NCBI GenBank assembly: GCA_950295325.1
Contig: OX485803.1
Location: 69,019,554-69,083,553, forward strand
Origin: Polytrichum commune
Lineage: Eukaryota > Streptophyta > Polytrichopsida > Polytrichales > Polytrichaceae
DNA: 64,000 bases
Direction of reading: 5' to 3'
The notes below the pieces were generated by a model. The model was not told where the DNA came from. It was given only the letters and a program-made list of their open reading frames with translations, and ran no database searches. A program made the translations under genes and the position numbers. Below are positions 23,402 to 32,805 of this stretch, piece after piece. The stretch's first letter is position 1, and each line of letters opens with the position of its first letter.

Positions 23402-23760
23402 ATGAACAACAAAATAGATCAAAAGAAGAAGAGGAGTGAAAGAGAGAATGAGATAATGATGAAGAGGGAAGGAGAGAGGGAATGCGAGTTCGACAAGGAG
23501 AGAGAGAATGCAAGGGAGGAGGCGGCGCTTTCAAGAGCGGCGGCGCCTCCAGAAAGTATGAGGAACGTACAAAGGAGGAGGAGCTTGGAGCGGAGGAGAG
23601 AGAAGGAGAAAGTGCGGAGGGGAGAGTGAAAGGGGGAAGGTCACTCAAGGGCGGGACCCATTCGGGCCGGCGCCTTTCGTGTCCGTTCGGCTCATGGCCG
23701 CCACGTGTCACGGGGCACTCCATGGCCCAAACGAATACACAATCTGAGCCATTGGAGAGC
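23402..23760 (-). promoter_or_regulatory. Probable promoter and pyrimidine-rich 5' leader of the composite gene
   Basis: Reading on the minus strand, a GC-rich segment with a G-box core CACGTG (23702-23707, in CCACGTGTCA) is followed by about 230 bp of pyrimidine-rich sequence (complement of the GA-rich plus strand 23402-23640), which is typical of plant 5' leaders. It lies 1.7 kb upstream of the first ATG, whose position right behind an acceptor already calls for an upstream exon. No TATA box was identified. The minus-strand ORF through this tract (127 codons, mostly Ser/Pro/Leu) is probably leader sequence. Confidence 0.45.
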
Positions 23761-24371
23761 CCCAGGCCCATCGACGGTCGATAGGCCTCGCAGGTGGGTA
23801 TCCTTTAGCCACCTATCCCATACCATCCTTGAGGATACTAAAAAACCTTTATAGCCTAAGGTTTTTAATTTAATGGTCCCCCGATGGATTTGCTAATATC
23901 AAATAATGAAACTGTATTGGTTTTGTAATTTTAGTAATCTACACATATGCATGAATCGAGAATGATAGATACTAGACTAAGAGGAGTATTTAATAATTAT
24001 ATTGCAATCCTCGTAGGCAATTACATAATGGAATAATATAACTATGGTAACCATTTACACAATGAATGGTTTCGAGTTATATATTGTAATTATCTATGAA
24101 GGTTGTTGGTAAAGGACAATGCTATAGCCTACGATGGATCCGTTAACACATACCATTGAACTAAATCTAATTATACAAGTTTATGTAGTGTCATTCATTA
24201 TAATATGGAATTATGCAATATTAAGTGTTGACAACTTAATATCATTGTTGTTTGCGAAAAGCAACAAAGATGTTGTTTGATTTATAGCATGATGGAACAA
24301 TAACATACTTATTTACAAGTTTACATATTTATGAGATACAAATATATTGAAGCGGGTGTTTTTGCTGAAGA

Positions 24372-24497
24372 ACCCAATTAAGAACTCATATGAAGATGGT
24401 TTAGGTAGGACGACCCAAACATTAGACAATGTTGTTGTTGTTCATATATTTAGTTGAGACAAGATAAAGTCTACAAATATTGAATATAGTGATAGTA
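24372..24497 (+). repeat. Degenerate internal copy of the element's right end
   Basis: AACCCAATTAAGAACTCATAT at the left matches the flank of the left subterminal repeat (near 14703); GTTTAGGTAGGACGACCCAAAC (24399 on) is a palindrome intermediate; CATATAT..(A/T)TTGAGAC.AGA.AAAGTCT...GAATATAGTG matches the last 50 bp before 31797. It resembles a decayed terminus of a related element. Confidence 0.55.
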
Positions 24498-24682
24498 AAT
24501 GAGAGAAGCACCATGTATACAAATATGAAGCTATCAAATACTAATATGTGGAGTTCAACATTATATGAAGCCATTTAAGCAATCACTTTGTTGTTGGATG
24601 ATCCCTCCACATATATTAAACAACATATCTTATTAGGAAATGAGGCACAAATTACAGTAGATGGTGTTCTATATGGAAGCCA

Positions 24683-25231
24683 CACGGGTAGGTCACTCTA
24701 AGGCATTTTTGTGCACCACGTGCGGCTCAGGGTTTTTTGTTTTGGGGTTATTTACCTTCAAGGGTTGAATTAAAGCCTCCCTATAATTACTTGAATTTCA
24801 AAAATGGCCCATTTGTTTGCACCCTTCCATTACTTATATTGTCCAAGTCACTGCAATTTTTTGTACTCTATATTCCTTTTAAGTAATAAAAGCTAATCTA
24901 CTTCCTGTTAAGGGAAACCATGGAAACAAAGAAGGGTGCAAACAATAATATCATTGCAAACAAAGTTATGAAGAAAACACATAGGAGACCATAGCAAACA
25001 TTATACTAAACATACCTTCTAGGAACCTTATCTTCAGCCCCTATATTAATTTTACAAAAAAATAATGGCCCACATTTTATGTCCATCTAACTTACTTATA
25101 ATGGGATTGTCTACATTTAATGGCCCCTTCATTATTTGGAATTCCTTTATAATTTTTATTTCAAATGATTTCAATCCTCTCTATATTATGCCGCACGTCG
25201 TTTTTAAAATGCACTAAGTGACCTACCCGTG
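24683..25231 (+). mobile_element. hAT-like MITE, copy 3 (interior replaced)
   Basis: Same inverted repeats as the other two copies and target duplications GGAAGCCA/GGAAGCAA (24675-24682 and 25232-25239; one mismatch). Both outer parts align with copy 2, but about 130 bp in the middle (near 24880-25010) are unrelated to copies 1 and 2, making it 549 bp. It sits inside the giant element, so it inserted later or moved with it. Confidence 0.88.
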
Positions 25232-25254
25232 GGAAGCAACCCTGAACAACTACG

Positions 25255-25300
25255 AGGGTGTAGGGTGTAGGGTGTAGGGTTTAGGGTTTAGGGTTTAGGG
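25255..25300 (+). repeat. Interstitial telomere-like repeat
   Basis: Three TGTAGGG-type units followed by three TTTAGGG units, the plant telomere repeat. It begins within 20 bp of the right target duplication of MITE copy 3. A remnant of break repair or telomerase capture is possible. Confidence 0.9.
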
Positions 25301-27170
25301 TATATAAATGTGTCTTGTTGCACTCGAAGCCATAAATGAATGGCGCATAGGTCAAATGAGGGGGCCAAGTCGCTTGTGGTTCTAAAAACAAATGTATATA
25401 GATATCACAATAGTCTAATTCATGAACATGAACGTTGGTTACATTTCATGTTATGTTTGTTATGTATGTTATGTTACGTCGTAGATGCGTTCATATTTAG
25501 TGTATAAATCTCTAAATATCTTATTTAGTGTAGTGACACTAGAACACACCAACATGTATTTAAGGACATGTTCTGCTCAACTTGCATTGAATAGATACAA
25601 CTATATATGTTTAGATTTTTCATCAAACATTTGTTAAAACAAATAAAGTTGATTACATTTTTTTTGGCAAGCCAAATCAATAAAAACTATAGGTACAAAA
25701 CACAACTACAATAAGTATGATATTTAGTGTTTGATACACTAAATACAAGTGAATACACAATATATCAATAACCATATGAAAGTAATAAACATTAAATATA
25801 AGCTATAGTAATATGTGGCATTGACATGTTTGAATTTAGTGTTAGTAAGGATGTGAAAAGAAGAAATATACGTGAGAGTAGAAGGTAGCAACACATTTAC
25901 TTCTAACACTAACTGTCATAGGATTGAAAATTAATGTTGAGCATGTAAGGGTGGTAACCATAGTCCGCCAAGAGCCTAAGGCTAGTGTAAATGCAGCCTA
26001 CAAAATTTGTGACTTAGCCTATAAAATTTTGAAAGTGTAGGACAAAGAGCCTATGGACAATTTTAAAACATAGGATATCAACCTATGTGGTAAAAAACAT
26101 GTAGGAAATTTTGCCTACAAAGTTTTTAAAAGAGCGGATTTTAGCCATTCATCCTTCTTCAAATTGGGAAATTAGTTGGCCTAAGTACATATCTTTAGGC
26201 TAATACTCGGGGCTCTTGAGTGGCACATAGGCGGATATCAATAATAGCCCTAACTCCCTCCCCGTCGATCTTTACAAATACCACAGCCAAAGCCCCATCA
26301 CCGCATAGAGGTTGAATCAGAAGATGGTGAGGACTTTCACCCTTAAACTCATTTGAATTTTAGCAACCTTTCATAACTTATAATCAACTCTTTAAAAAGG
26401 AGTTGGTTAATCCTTGGCCTTCAAACGTGGTGAAGGGCTTAGCCAGGTTCAATTCCTGCCAAGGATACCACTTAGTACTCAAATTTTGAATTTAAAGCCT
26501 ACAACATTAAAAGATATGAAGGATTTTAACCTACTAAAAATTAGTTTTAAAGGCAATTGGCAGGTAACTTAAAAACTCAAAAGGTTTTCAACTTACAAAA
26601 ATTTGATATTGTAGGATGCAACCTATGCCATGAGGGAAATAGCCTATGCCCTTTTAAAGAGGTAGGCAATTAACCTCAATAACTTCAAAAACTTTTCGGA
26701 CACTGGTGGTAACAACACTACATATAATCAAATCCACACATCATATTTTGTGTAGTTATTTAATAGCGGAATTAGGAGGTTAGTTGTCCAAGGTCATTTG
26801 ATGGTTGGCGCCACGAAGAGGCAAGCTAAATATGGATGCTCTATTACCAACAAGAAGCGGGAAATTCTGTCAGAAGGTTTGAACTTAGGTTTAGGGTTTA
26901 CGTTCGGGCGGGAAAGGGATCCAAAGAGGAAGGCCAAGGCGGAGGCGGGTAGTATAAAGTACCAAACCCCCCAAACTTTGCTCCTTTTTTCTCATCTCTC
27001 CATTCTGAAATGGTTGCAAGCTCTCTCAAGTAGTGGTGGAGTGCAAGGTTCGTGTATGCATCCGTTGATGAGTAGCTAATTACAACAGCCATGCACGGCC
27101 TGAATTCTTCCAATTAGTATCCACGTAGCTGAATATGGAAGATTACCGCAATTTAAGGCGGAATTTGCGG
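25301..27170. other. Gene-free stretch inside the giant element
   Basis: AT-rich; contains a small palindrome (25722-25744, arms ATTTAGTGT) and a tRNA-like segment (26411-26465). A plus-strand ORF near 26798-27079 is biased and unrecognised. This is the region between the two divergent genes of the element, so regulatory DNA may be present. Confidence 0.45.
26411..26465 (+). other. tRNA-like segment (possible SINE head)
   Basis: TCCTTGG and CCAAGGA form a seven-pair acceptor-like stem, GGTTCAATTCC matches the polymerase III B-box and T-loop, and ACCA follows shortly after. A D-arm-like CCTTC/GAAGG stem is present but there is no room for an anticodon arm, so it is not a working tRNA. It may be the head of a tRNA-derived SINE or a deleted organellar tRNA copy. 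Confidence 0.4.
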
Positions 27171-27173
27171 AAT

Positions 27174-28008
27174 GTTTGGGTCACTCGACCCAAACCCACC
27201 CCCATAGTGAGGTTTGGGTCGAGCGACCCAAACCCACCCCTATCACGGGCTGGGCCTGGATTAGCAAGCCCATCCTGTCACGAGGTTTGGGTCGCTCGAC
27301 CCAAACCCACCCCCTCTCACGGGTTGGGCCTGGATTAGCAGGCCCATCCTGTAACGAGGTTTGGGTCGCTCGACCCAAACACACCTCCATTGTGAGGTTT
27401 GGGTCGAGCGACCCAAACCCACCCCTGTCACGGGTTGGGCCTGGATTAGCAGGCCCATCCTGTCACGAGGTTTGGGTCGCTCGACCCAAACCCACCTCCA
27501 TTATGAGGTTTGGGTCGAGCGACCCAAACCCACCTCCATTATGAGGTTTGGGTCGAGCGACCCAAACCCACCGCTATCACGCGCTGGGCCTGGATTGCCA
27601 GGCCCATCCTGTCATGAGGTTTGGGTCGCACGACCCAAACACACCTCCATTGTGAGGTTTGGGGCGAGCGACCCAAACCCACCCCTGTCAGGGGTTGGGC
27701 CTGGATTAGGAGGCCCATCCTGTCACGAGGTTTGGGTCGAGCGACCCAAACCCACCCCTATCAAGGGCTGGGTCTGGATTACCAGGCCCATCCTGTCACG
27801 AGGTTTGGGTCGAGCGACCCAAACCCACCCCTATCAAGGGCTGGGTCTGGATTACCAGGCCCATCCTGTCACGAGGTTTGGGTCGCTCGACCCAAACACA
27901 CCTCCATTGTGAGGTTTGGGTCGAGCGACCCAAACCCACCCCTGTCACGGGTTGGGCCTGGATTAGCAGGCCCATCCTATCACGAGGTTTGGGTTGCTCG
28001 ACCCAAAC
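27174..28008. repeat. Fifteen-copy palindrome array upstream of transposase gene
   Basis: Palindromes start at 27174, 27212, 27285, 27359, 27397, 27470, 27508, 27546, 27619, 27657, 27730, 27803, 27876, 27913 and 27987. Steps are only 37-38 or 73-74 bp, set by a short spacer (CACCTCCATTGTGAG type) and a long one that itself contains a hairpin (arms TGGGCCT/AGGCCCA). Centres are almost all AG or CT. The array ends about 190 bp before the probable start codon of the transposase-like gene. Confidence 0.95.
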
Positions 28009-28200
28009 CCACCCTCATGCACACAATGGGGATGTGCATAGACGGATCCTGAATAAACTGTTGTGCGCTCCATCTTTTTGGAACCCATCGATATAATATT
28101 CATACAACATGTGTTATGATAAGGTTTCTGTGTTTTTCTATTGGACCCTATAGCTTTTGTCAATTCTTTACAAGGTTCCATGTTCATGTGTGTAGGCAAA

Positions 28201-31200
28201 ATGGATGGGTATACTGGAAGAGGGTATTCGTCTGGAGAAGACATGGCCACTTGGCCATCTGCATCTGAGGAAGAGCTAGACATTGTCGGGGAGGCTACTA
28301 TGGATGAGAGTTCAGATGAAGAGCATTTCGATATACCTTCGCGTTCCGTACCGGACTGTCCCATTCCAGAGTGTGCCGTGCTTTCAAGAGCTTCATGGGT
28401 GAATTTGGATGTGTTACTTCTTAATGACAATGGGGTTGTTGTGGCGGAGGGTATCTGTCGTAACACCCATCCACAAGATTGCATTGATCAAAATCCGCTT
28501 GGCACCGAGGACGTTGGGATTGTCATATTGGAGTCACTCGTTCCTTCTGAGGTGGATCCCACTCATAGGTTCTCCCTCCGCAGGTGGCCATTGAGGAATG
28601 TCACGACTGATGGAGTTAGCTTGCGTGAACATGAGCAACGACACATGCAACTCGAAAAGGAAATGCAATCAAACATGCGGCCACGCAAGGGTCAAAGAAA
28701 GTACGATACTGTGGCACGTCCTTCTCCATCTGCAACTGATTGTAAACGTCAAAGGCTGCTTGGGGAGGAGTCCATAAGAGAAGTTGCCACAAAGGATTGT
28801 TGTGTGCATTGTTGTTGCCAATTGTTTCCAAGGGATAAATTGAAGGCCATCCGTGAAGAAATGTGGCTTGGAGATTTTCGTCTAAGATCCACAAAAAAAC
28901 TTGATGTCCATAGGGCAATACATGTGAATGGGACGGGTCGCAAGGTAATCACCATTGAAAGCATAGACGTGTGTTGTAAGGCATGGTACACCATTTACGG
29001 TGTGTCGAAGGCGGACTTCTATAGACAAGCTGCTTATGCCAAGGAAGGCCGCCGGTCCCGTCACCATGGGAACGTGGGTTTAAAGAAACCTAGGGAAGCA
29101 ACAAGGCAAGCAACGGCAACTCTAGCAACCATCATTGTCCCCCTTGCTGATGCAATGCCGCACAAAACACGCACACTCACAACCGGTGAAAAGGTTGTGG
29201 AGAAAGTTCTTCCCACAGGCACAAAATGGAAAGACATATTGTTGGACGTTAATGCAGTTGGCGAGAAGATTGGGTTGGAGCCAATTTCATTGTCAAAATT
29301 AAGTGCAATCAAGAAACAAAACTTTAGCGAATACATTACAAAAAGACGAGGGGACAAATTTGCCAGGTGCTCTAATTGCGAGAAGTTGAAGCGCCTCCGG
29401 GATGCACACACGATGGGTACCGAGTCATATGCAGCGCATCAATTGAACTATTTCAAGCACGTAAACATGCAAGAGGCACACCGTAATGATTACTACACAA
29501 ATAGAGCTTTGTCCATCTCCAGGCCCTTGGAGGTTCTTACGGTCATCCATGACAAAATGGACCATGCCAAAACAGCCTCCCCATGTTTTGCAAATCGAAT
29601 CAAGGCCACGGATGGGTTTTTTAAGTTGCCTGTATCGGTTACAGGTGAACTTCGAAACAATGTCATGACATACCCTAAATGTTGTGGTTTTTTATTCCGT
29701 GATGTACTGGAGAACATGGATTCCTTCATAATGGTTTATTCATACATAGATGCTAATCACGTTGGGTTGGCATTGCAGGAATGATTGCACATAGACACGG
29801 TGATGTCAAGTTTGCTCATTATGCTCTTGATTTGTATCCAGCGGATTCAAACCACACGATAGGATCATTTGCAAGGCTTTTACGTGATTTAGAGAAACCA
29901 CCAGCCTATTCTTCAGGATTGTTATTTGAGAACACGGGTTCAACACCTTTATATGAAGCGGTGTTGGATGGAAAAGATGTATGCTTGCATTCGTTGCCCG
30001 AGCCACCCAATGAACCCGTGATTGCCAAGAAGTTGCCTCCAACTTTGCGTGTCCAATTGGACAATTGTGCCAAGGACAATAAAAGCAGATATGTATTTGC
30101 ATATTGGTCGTTGTTGGTTGCGAAAGGCATTTTCAAGGAGGTTTTTGTGTCCTTCCTATTGGTAGGCCACACGCACGATGATATTGATGCATCTTTTGGG
30201 CGGTGGAGCATGAAGTTGCGGGAGGAGGATTTTCCTACAATCCCATTATTGATGAAGTCGTACATGGATTTGGAGAACGTTCCCGTCATCCCCCATATGA
30301 TTGAGGAAGTGCCAGACTTCAAGGCATTTATAGAACCTTATATTCGAAGTGGAGCTCACCGATTGATCGGGCATACGAAGGCACAACGATTCCGGTTCTA
30401 CATGCGTGACGATGGTGTCCCGGCCATGCAATACAAGTTGTTGTGCACGACACAAGACTGGAGCCCGCCGGAGGGTCTTCTTGTGTGGCGCGTGGATGCG
30501 GATGGGAAGACCATGTTACCGGATGGGGAGCCTAGCCCTTGTAAGCCAATAGCCATGAAGAATTTGGAGGATATTTTGAAAGGTATATCAGGCTTCATAC
30601 AATATTGGGAGAGTTTGAAGATAGCGGATGTTGGCGGATCATGTTGGCATCGTTATGGGAGTTGGATACATTATTGGACACGTGTTCGTGCCACCTTGGT
30701 AGACCTCCACCAAGATAGCCCTCATACTTTGAGGCATGGATTTTGGCCACAAACACGAGTCGATGTACAAGCTTCAGAGGCTAGTCTTTTGGGAAATGGA
30801 GAGGTTCGAGAGGAGTTTGATGTGGACGACCATTACGTGGGGCCTGCTAGTAGTCGTCCGCCACCATCTTTCCGCATTGCAGTGGATTGTCATGAAGGAT
30901 ATATGTTCATTTTGCGTCCTGGAGACGAGACATATGTGAAGTCAGTGTGGGTGGCAAGAGCTTTGTCCAAACCCAATTTTGTAACTTCCAGCCCTCATTT
31001 TCGACAAATACAAGTGGAGTACTACCGACCGACGGCAAGGAATGAAGATGTGATTCGGCATTATACAGGCTGGGATACAAACCCTAACTTTCGGTGGAAG
31101 GTGGATTCTGAGCACGGTCCATCTTGGGTAGATACAGATTCCATATTCATAGCATGGAAACCACGGAAAAATCATAGTGGATCAGTATCCATCCCTCAAA

Positions 31201-31265
31201 AGTACATAACTTTTGCAAAAGACAACCTTGCTCGGATCGCAGAAGAAGCAACCCACGTTGAATGA
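28201..31265 (+). CDS. DUF7869-type, DDE-like transposase gene
   Basis: Exon 1 (28201-29644) ends at donor ACAG|GTGAAC, a 134-bp intron follows, and exon 2 starts at 29779 after CATTGCAG; the phase-1 junction gives VTGMIAHRHGD, restoring a continuous product of about 976 residues. Without splicing the frame stops at 29784. Features: cysteine pairs CCVHCCC (about 197-203) and CSNC (about 390); a DVCCKAWYTIYGVSK segment (about 256-270) common in this family; then VIHDKMDHAK, VQLDNCAKDNK and VGHTHDDIDASFG, three acidic sites (about 450, 573, 612) that resemble a DDE/RNase H-like triad; and a C-terminal VQVEYYRP-like module near 895. I recall this family as uncharacterised, transposon-like proteins of non-seed plants and oomycetes. 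The first in-frame ATGs are at 28180, 28186 and 28201; I chose 28201. It lies within the giant element, right behind the palindrome array. Confidence 0.75.
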
Positions 31266-31570
31266 GAAGTTGATAGGATTGTGTTAGCATGATTATAGTG
31301 TAAACAGTAATTCTACGAACATATATTACTCATATGTGTGCTCTTCAAAATTGGGGCAGAGTTTGGGTAGAACTTACGAATACTATATTGTTTTGGAGTT
31401 GGATGAATATCCATTTACTATATTTCAATACAAATGTGAAGTTCATTTTTTTATTAAGTTTGGGACTAAATTGTCCATTGAAAAAATATGCATTTATTAC
31501 ATGCACTTTGTATGTTGCAATGTCTATATTCTATGGAGCATGCTAATAATAGAAATCATTATATATATAT

Positions 31571-31797
31571 TTTTGGGTGAAACTTGTTTGGAGTGCTCTA
31601 CCCAATGTGTTTTTGTTGATGAAATTGGTGTTGAGTGCTCTACCATATGTGCTTATGTCCGCACATCATAGGTGTGGGATATTAGAACATTTAATATATT
31701 TGAGATTGTTGACAATATAGTTTCAGGCATCTTCATGTTCTTTGATCCATATATTAATTTGAGACTAGAGAAAGTCTCAATTTAACGAATATAGTGT
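31571..31797 (-). repeat. Right subterminal motifs and terminal inverted repeat
   Basis: On the minus strand GGGTAGAGCACTCCAAAC (31603-31586) and TGGTAGAGCACTCAACA (about 31648-31632) match the left subterminal cores, now in opposite orientation. The last 27 bp (31771-31797) are the complement of the left terminal repeat. Confidence 0.7.
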
Positions 31798-32717
31798 TAC
31801 ATGCATGCAACATAACTTAGGCTAAGCGAACGCTAGGAGTGTGTTAGAATCAAGGATGTGCAAAATGGACGTAATGCAACCCCTAGACATCATAAGTCAA
31901 GACGTGACACCCCTTGACGTGGTAATTTGTTGTCTTTCAACAATGCTCTGAGGATTAATTTTATTTCATATGTTGGTCGTCTCCTCTAGTCAACTACTAG
32001 TAGCAATCAAATTCTAAAAACAAAATTTCAAATTTTTAGAAATAAAGGAATATTAGATATTGTTGAATGCAAGATCTAATGGTCTAGAATTTTTTTTTTG
32101 GTTTAGCTCGTAGTAGTTGACTAGTTGGTCAACTACTCTAGTTCAACTGCTGCAAACAACCAGGAGTGGCCAACCAACTAGTTGATTGCTCCAAACCTTC
32201 TTAGAATTGATTTTGAATTTTTATTTATTTTATTTTATTGGGTTGTATTTTAATTTTTGTCGACTACCATGTAGTAGTCAAATTAGCAATCAATTAGATC
32301 ATTGACCAAGGAGATGACCACATCAATTCACCTTGGGTAAACTGTCATACTTACACCTCGCCAACGTGACGTTTTTGGGTAGGGTGTCACATCGCTGTTA
32401 CAAGACGTGATAGATGCCAACATAAAATCTTTGAGTAGAATCCAAGCAAGCATCTAAGCAATTTACTTACTCTCAAGTCTATTTATCTATCTATCTACAT
32501 GATAATACAATACGTACCAATAAACATACTATTCTATATAAAGAGCCCAAGACAAAATTGTGCTAAAAAATCTAACTTTAATATCTAGGGACCTCCATTC
32601 TTTATTGATGTTGAAAACCACGTGCGACCACACAATTATATATAGATATACACACATTTATTTGAGCCATCTCTAATATATGTAATTATGTATAATTTTT
32701 ATTTTGAAAAAATACAA

Positions 32718-32805
32718 TTGTGTGTGTATGTATATATGTATATATACATATATACACACACACATATACATACATATATATATACATATATATACATCTA
32801 CATTG
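32718..32805. repeat. TA/CA/TG microsatellite, self-complementary
   Basis: TGTGTGTATGTATATA followed by TATATACATATATACACACA makes a long purine-pyrimidine alternating, foldback-prone tract. Confidence 0.85.

Larger units (their letters stand above)
14572..31797. mobile_element. Candidate giant DNA transposon bounded by inverted repeats
   Basis: The 29-bp sequence starting TAACACTATATTCG and ending GAGACTTT at 14570-14598 recurs as a perfect reverse complement at 31771-31799. If the outer TA on each side is the target duplication, the element spans 14572-31797 (17.2 kb). Just inside each end are copies of a GGTAG(G/A)GCACTCCAAAC motif (plus strand at 14836, minus strand at 31586-31603), the inverted arrangement expected of subterminal repeats. 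Inside lie a transposase-like gene, a composite DNA-binding/methyltransferase/phosphatase-like gene and dozens of palindromes. A degenerate internal copy of the right end (24372-24497) suggests nesting or an internal duplication. The superfamily is unclear: the ends contain CACTA, but the flanking triplets (TAA and TTA) are not a matching 3-bp duplication. Confidence 0.62.

Noticed and set aside
23388-23771. 127-codon minus-strand ORF rich in Ser, Pro and Leu
   Set aside because: Lies in the pyrimidine-rich leader/promoter; composition explains the open frame.
27174-28008. CRISPR-like array
   Set aside because: Repeats are regular, but the spacers are themselves only two recurring sequences, and the context is a plant nuclear genome.
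27135-28052. Long overlapping ORFs through the palindrome array on both strands
   Set aside because: They simply translate the tandem repeat in several frames (VWVERPKP, LGRSTQTH, FGSSDPNP); open frames exist because the unit lacks stops, not because it codes.
29645-29784. Continuation of transposase exon 1 into a frame ending at 29784
   Set aside because: The GTGAAC donor and CATTGCAG acceptor restore a family-like junction; the extension is intronic.
14570-31799. Standard CACTA (En/Spm) assignment for the giant element
   Set aside because: The ends contain CACTA, but the triplets outside are TAA and TTA rather than an identical direct duplication, and no TNP2-like transposase is seen.
31903-32393. 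Possible MITE with GTGACACCC ends
   Set aside because: The inverted similarity is only about ten bases and no target duplication was found.
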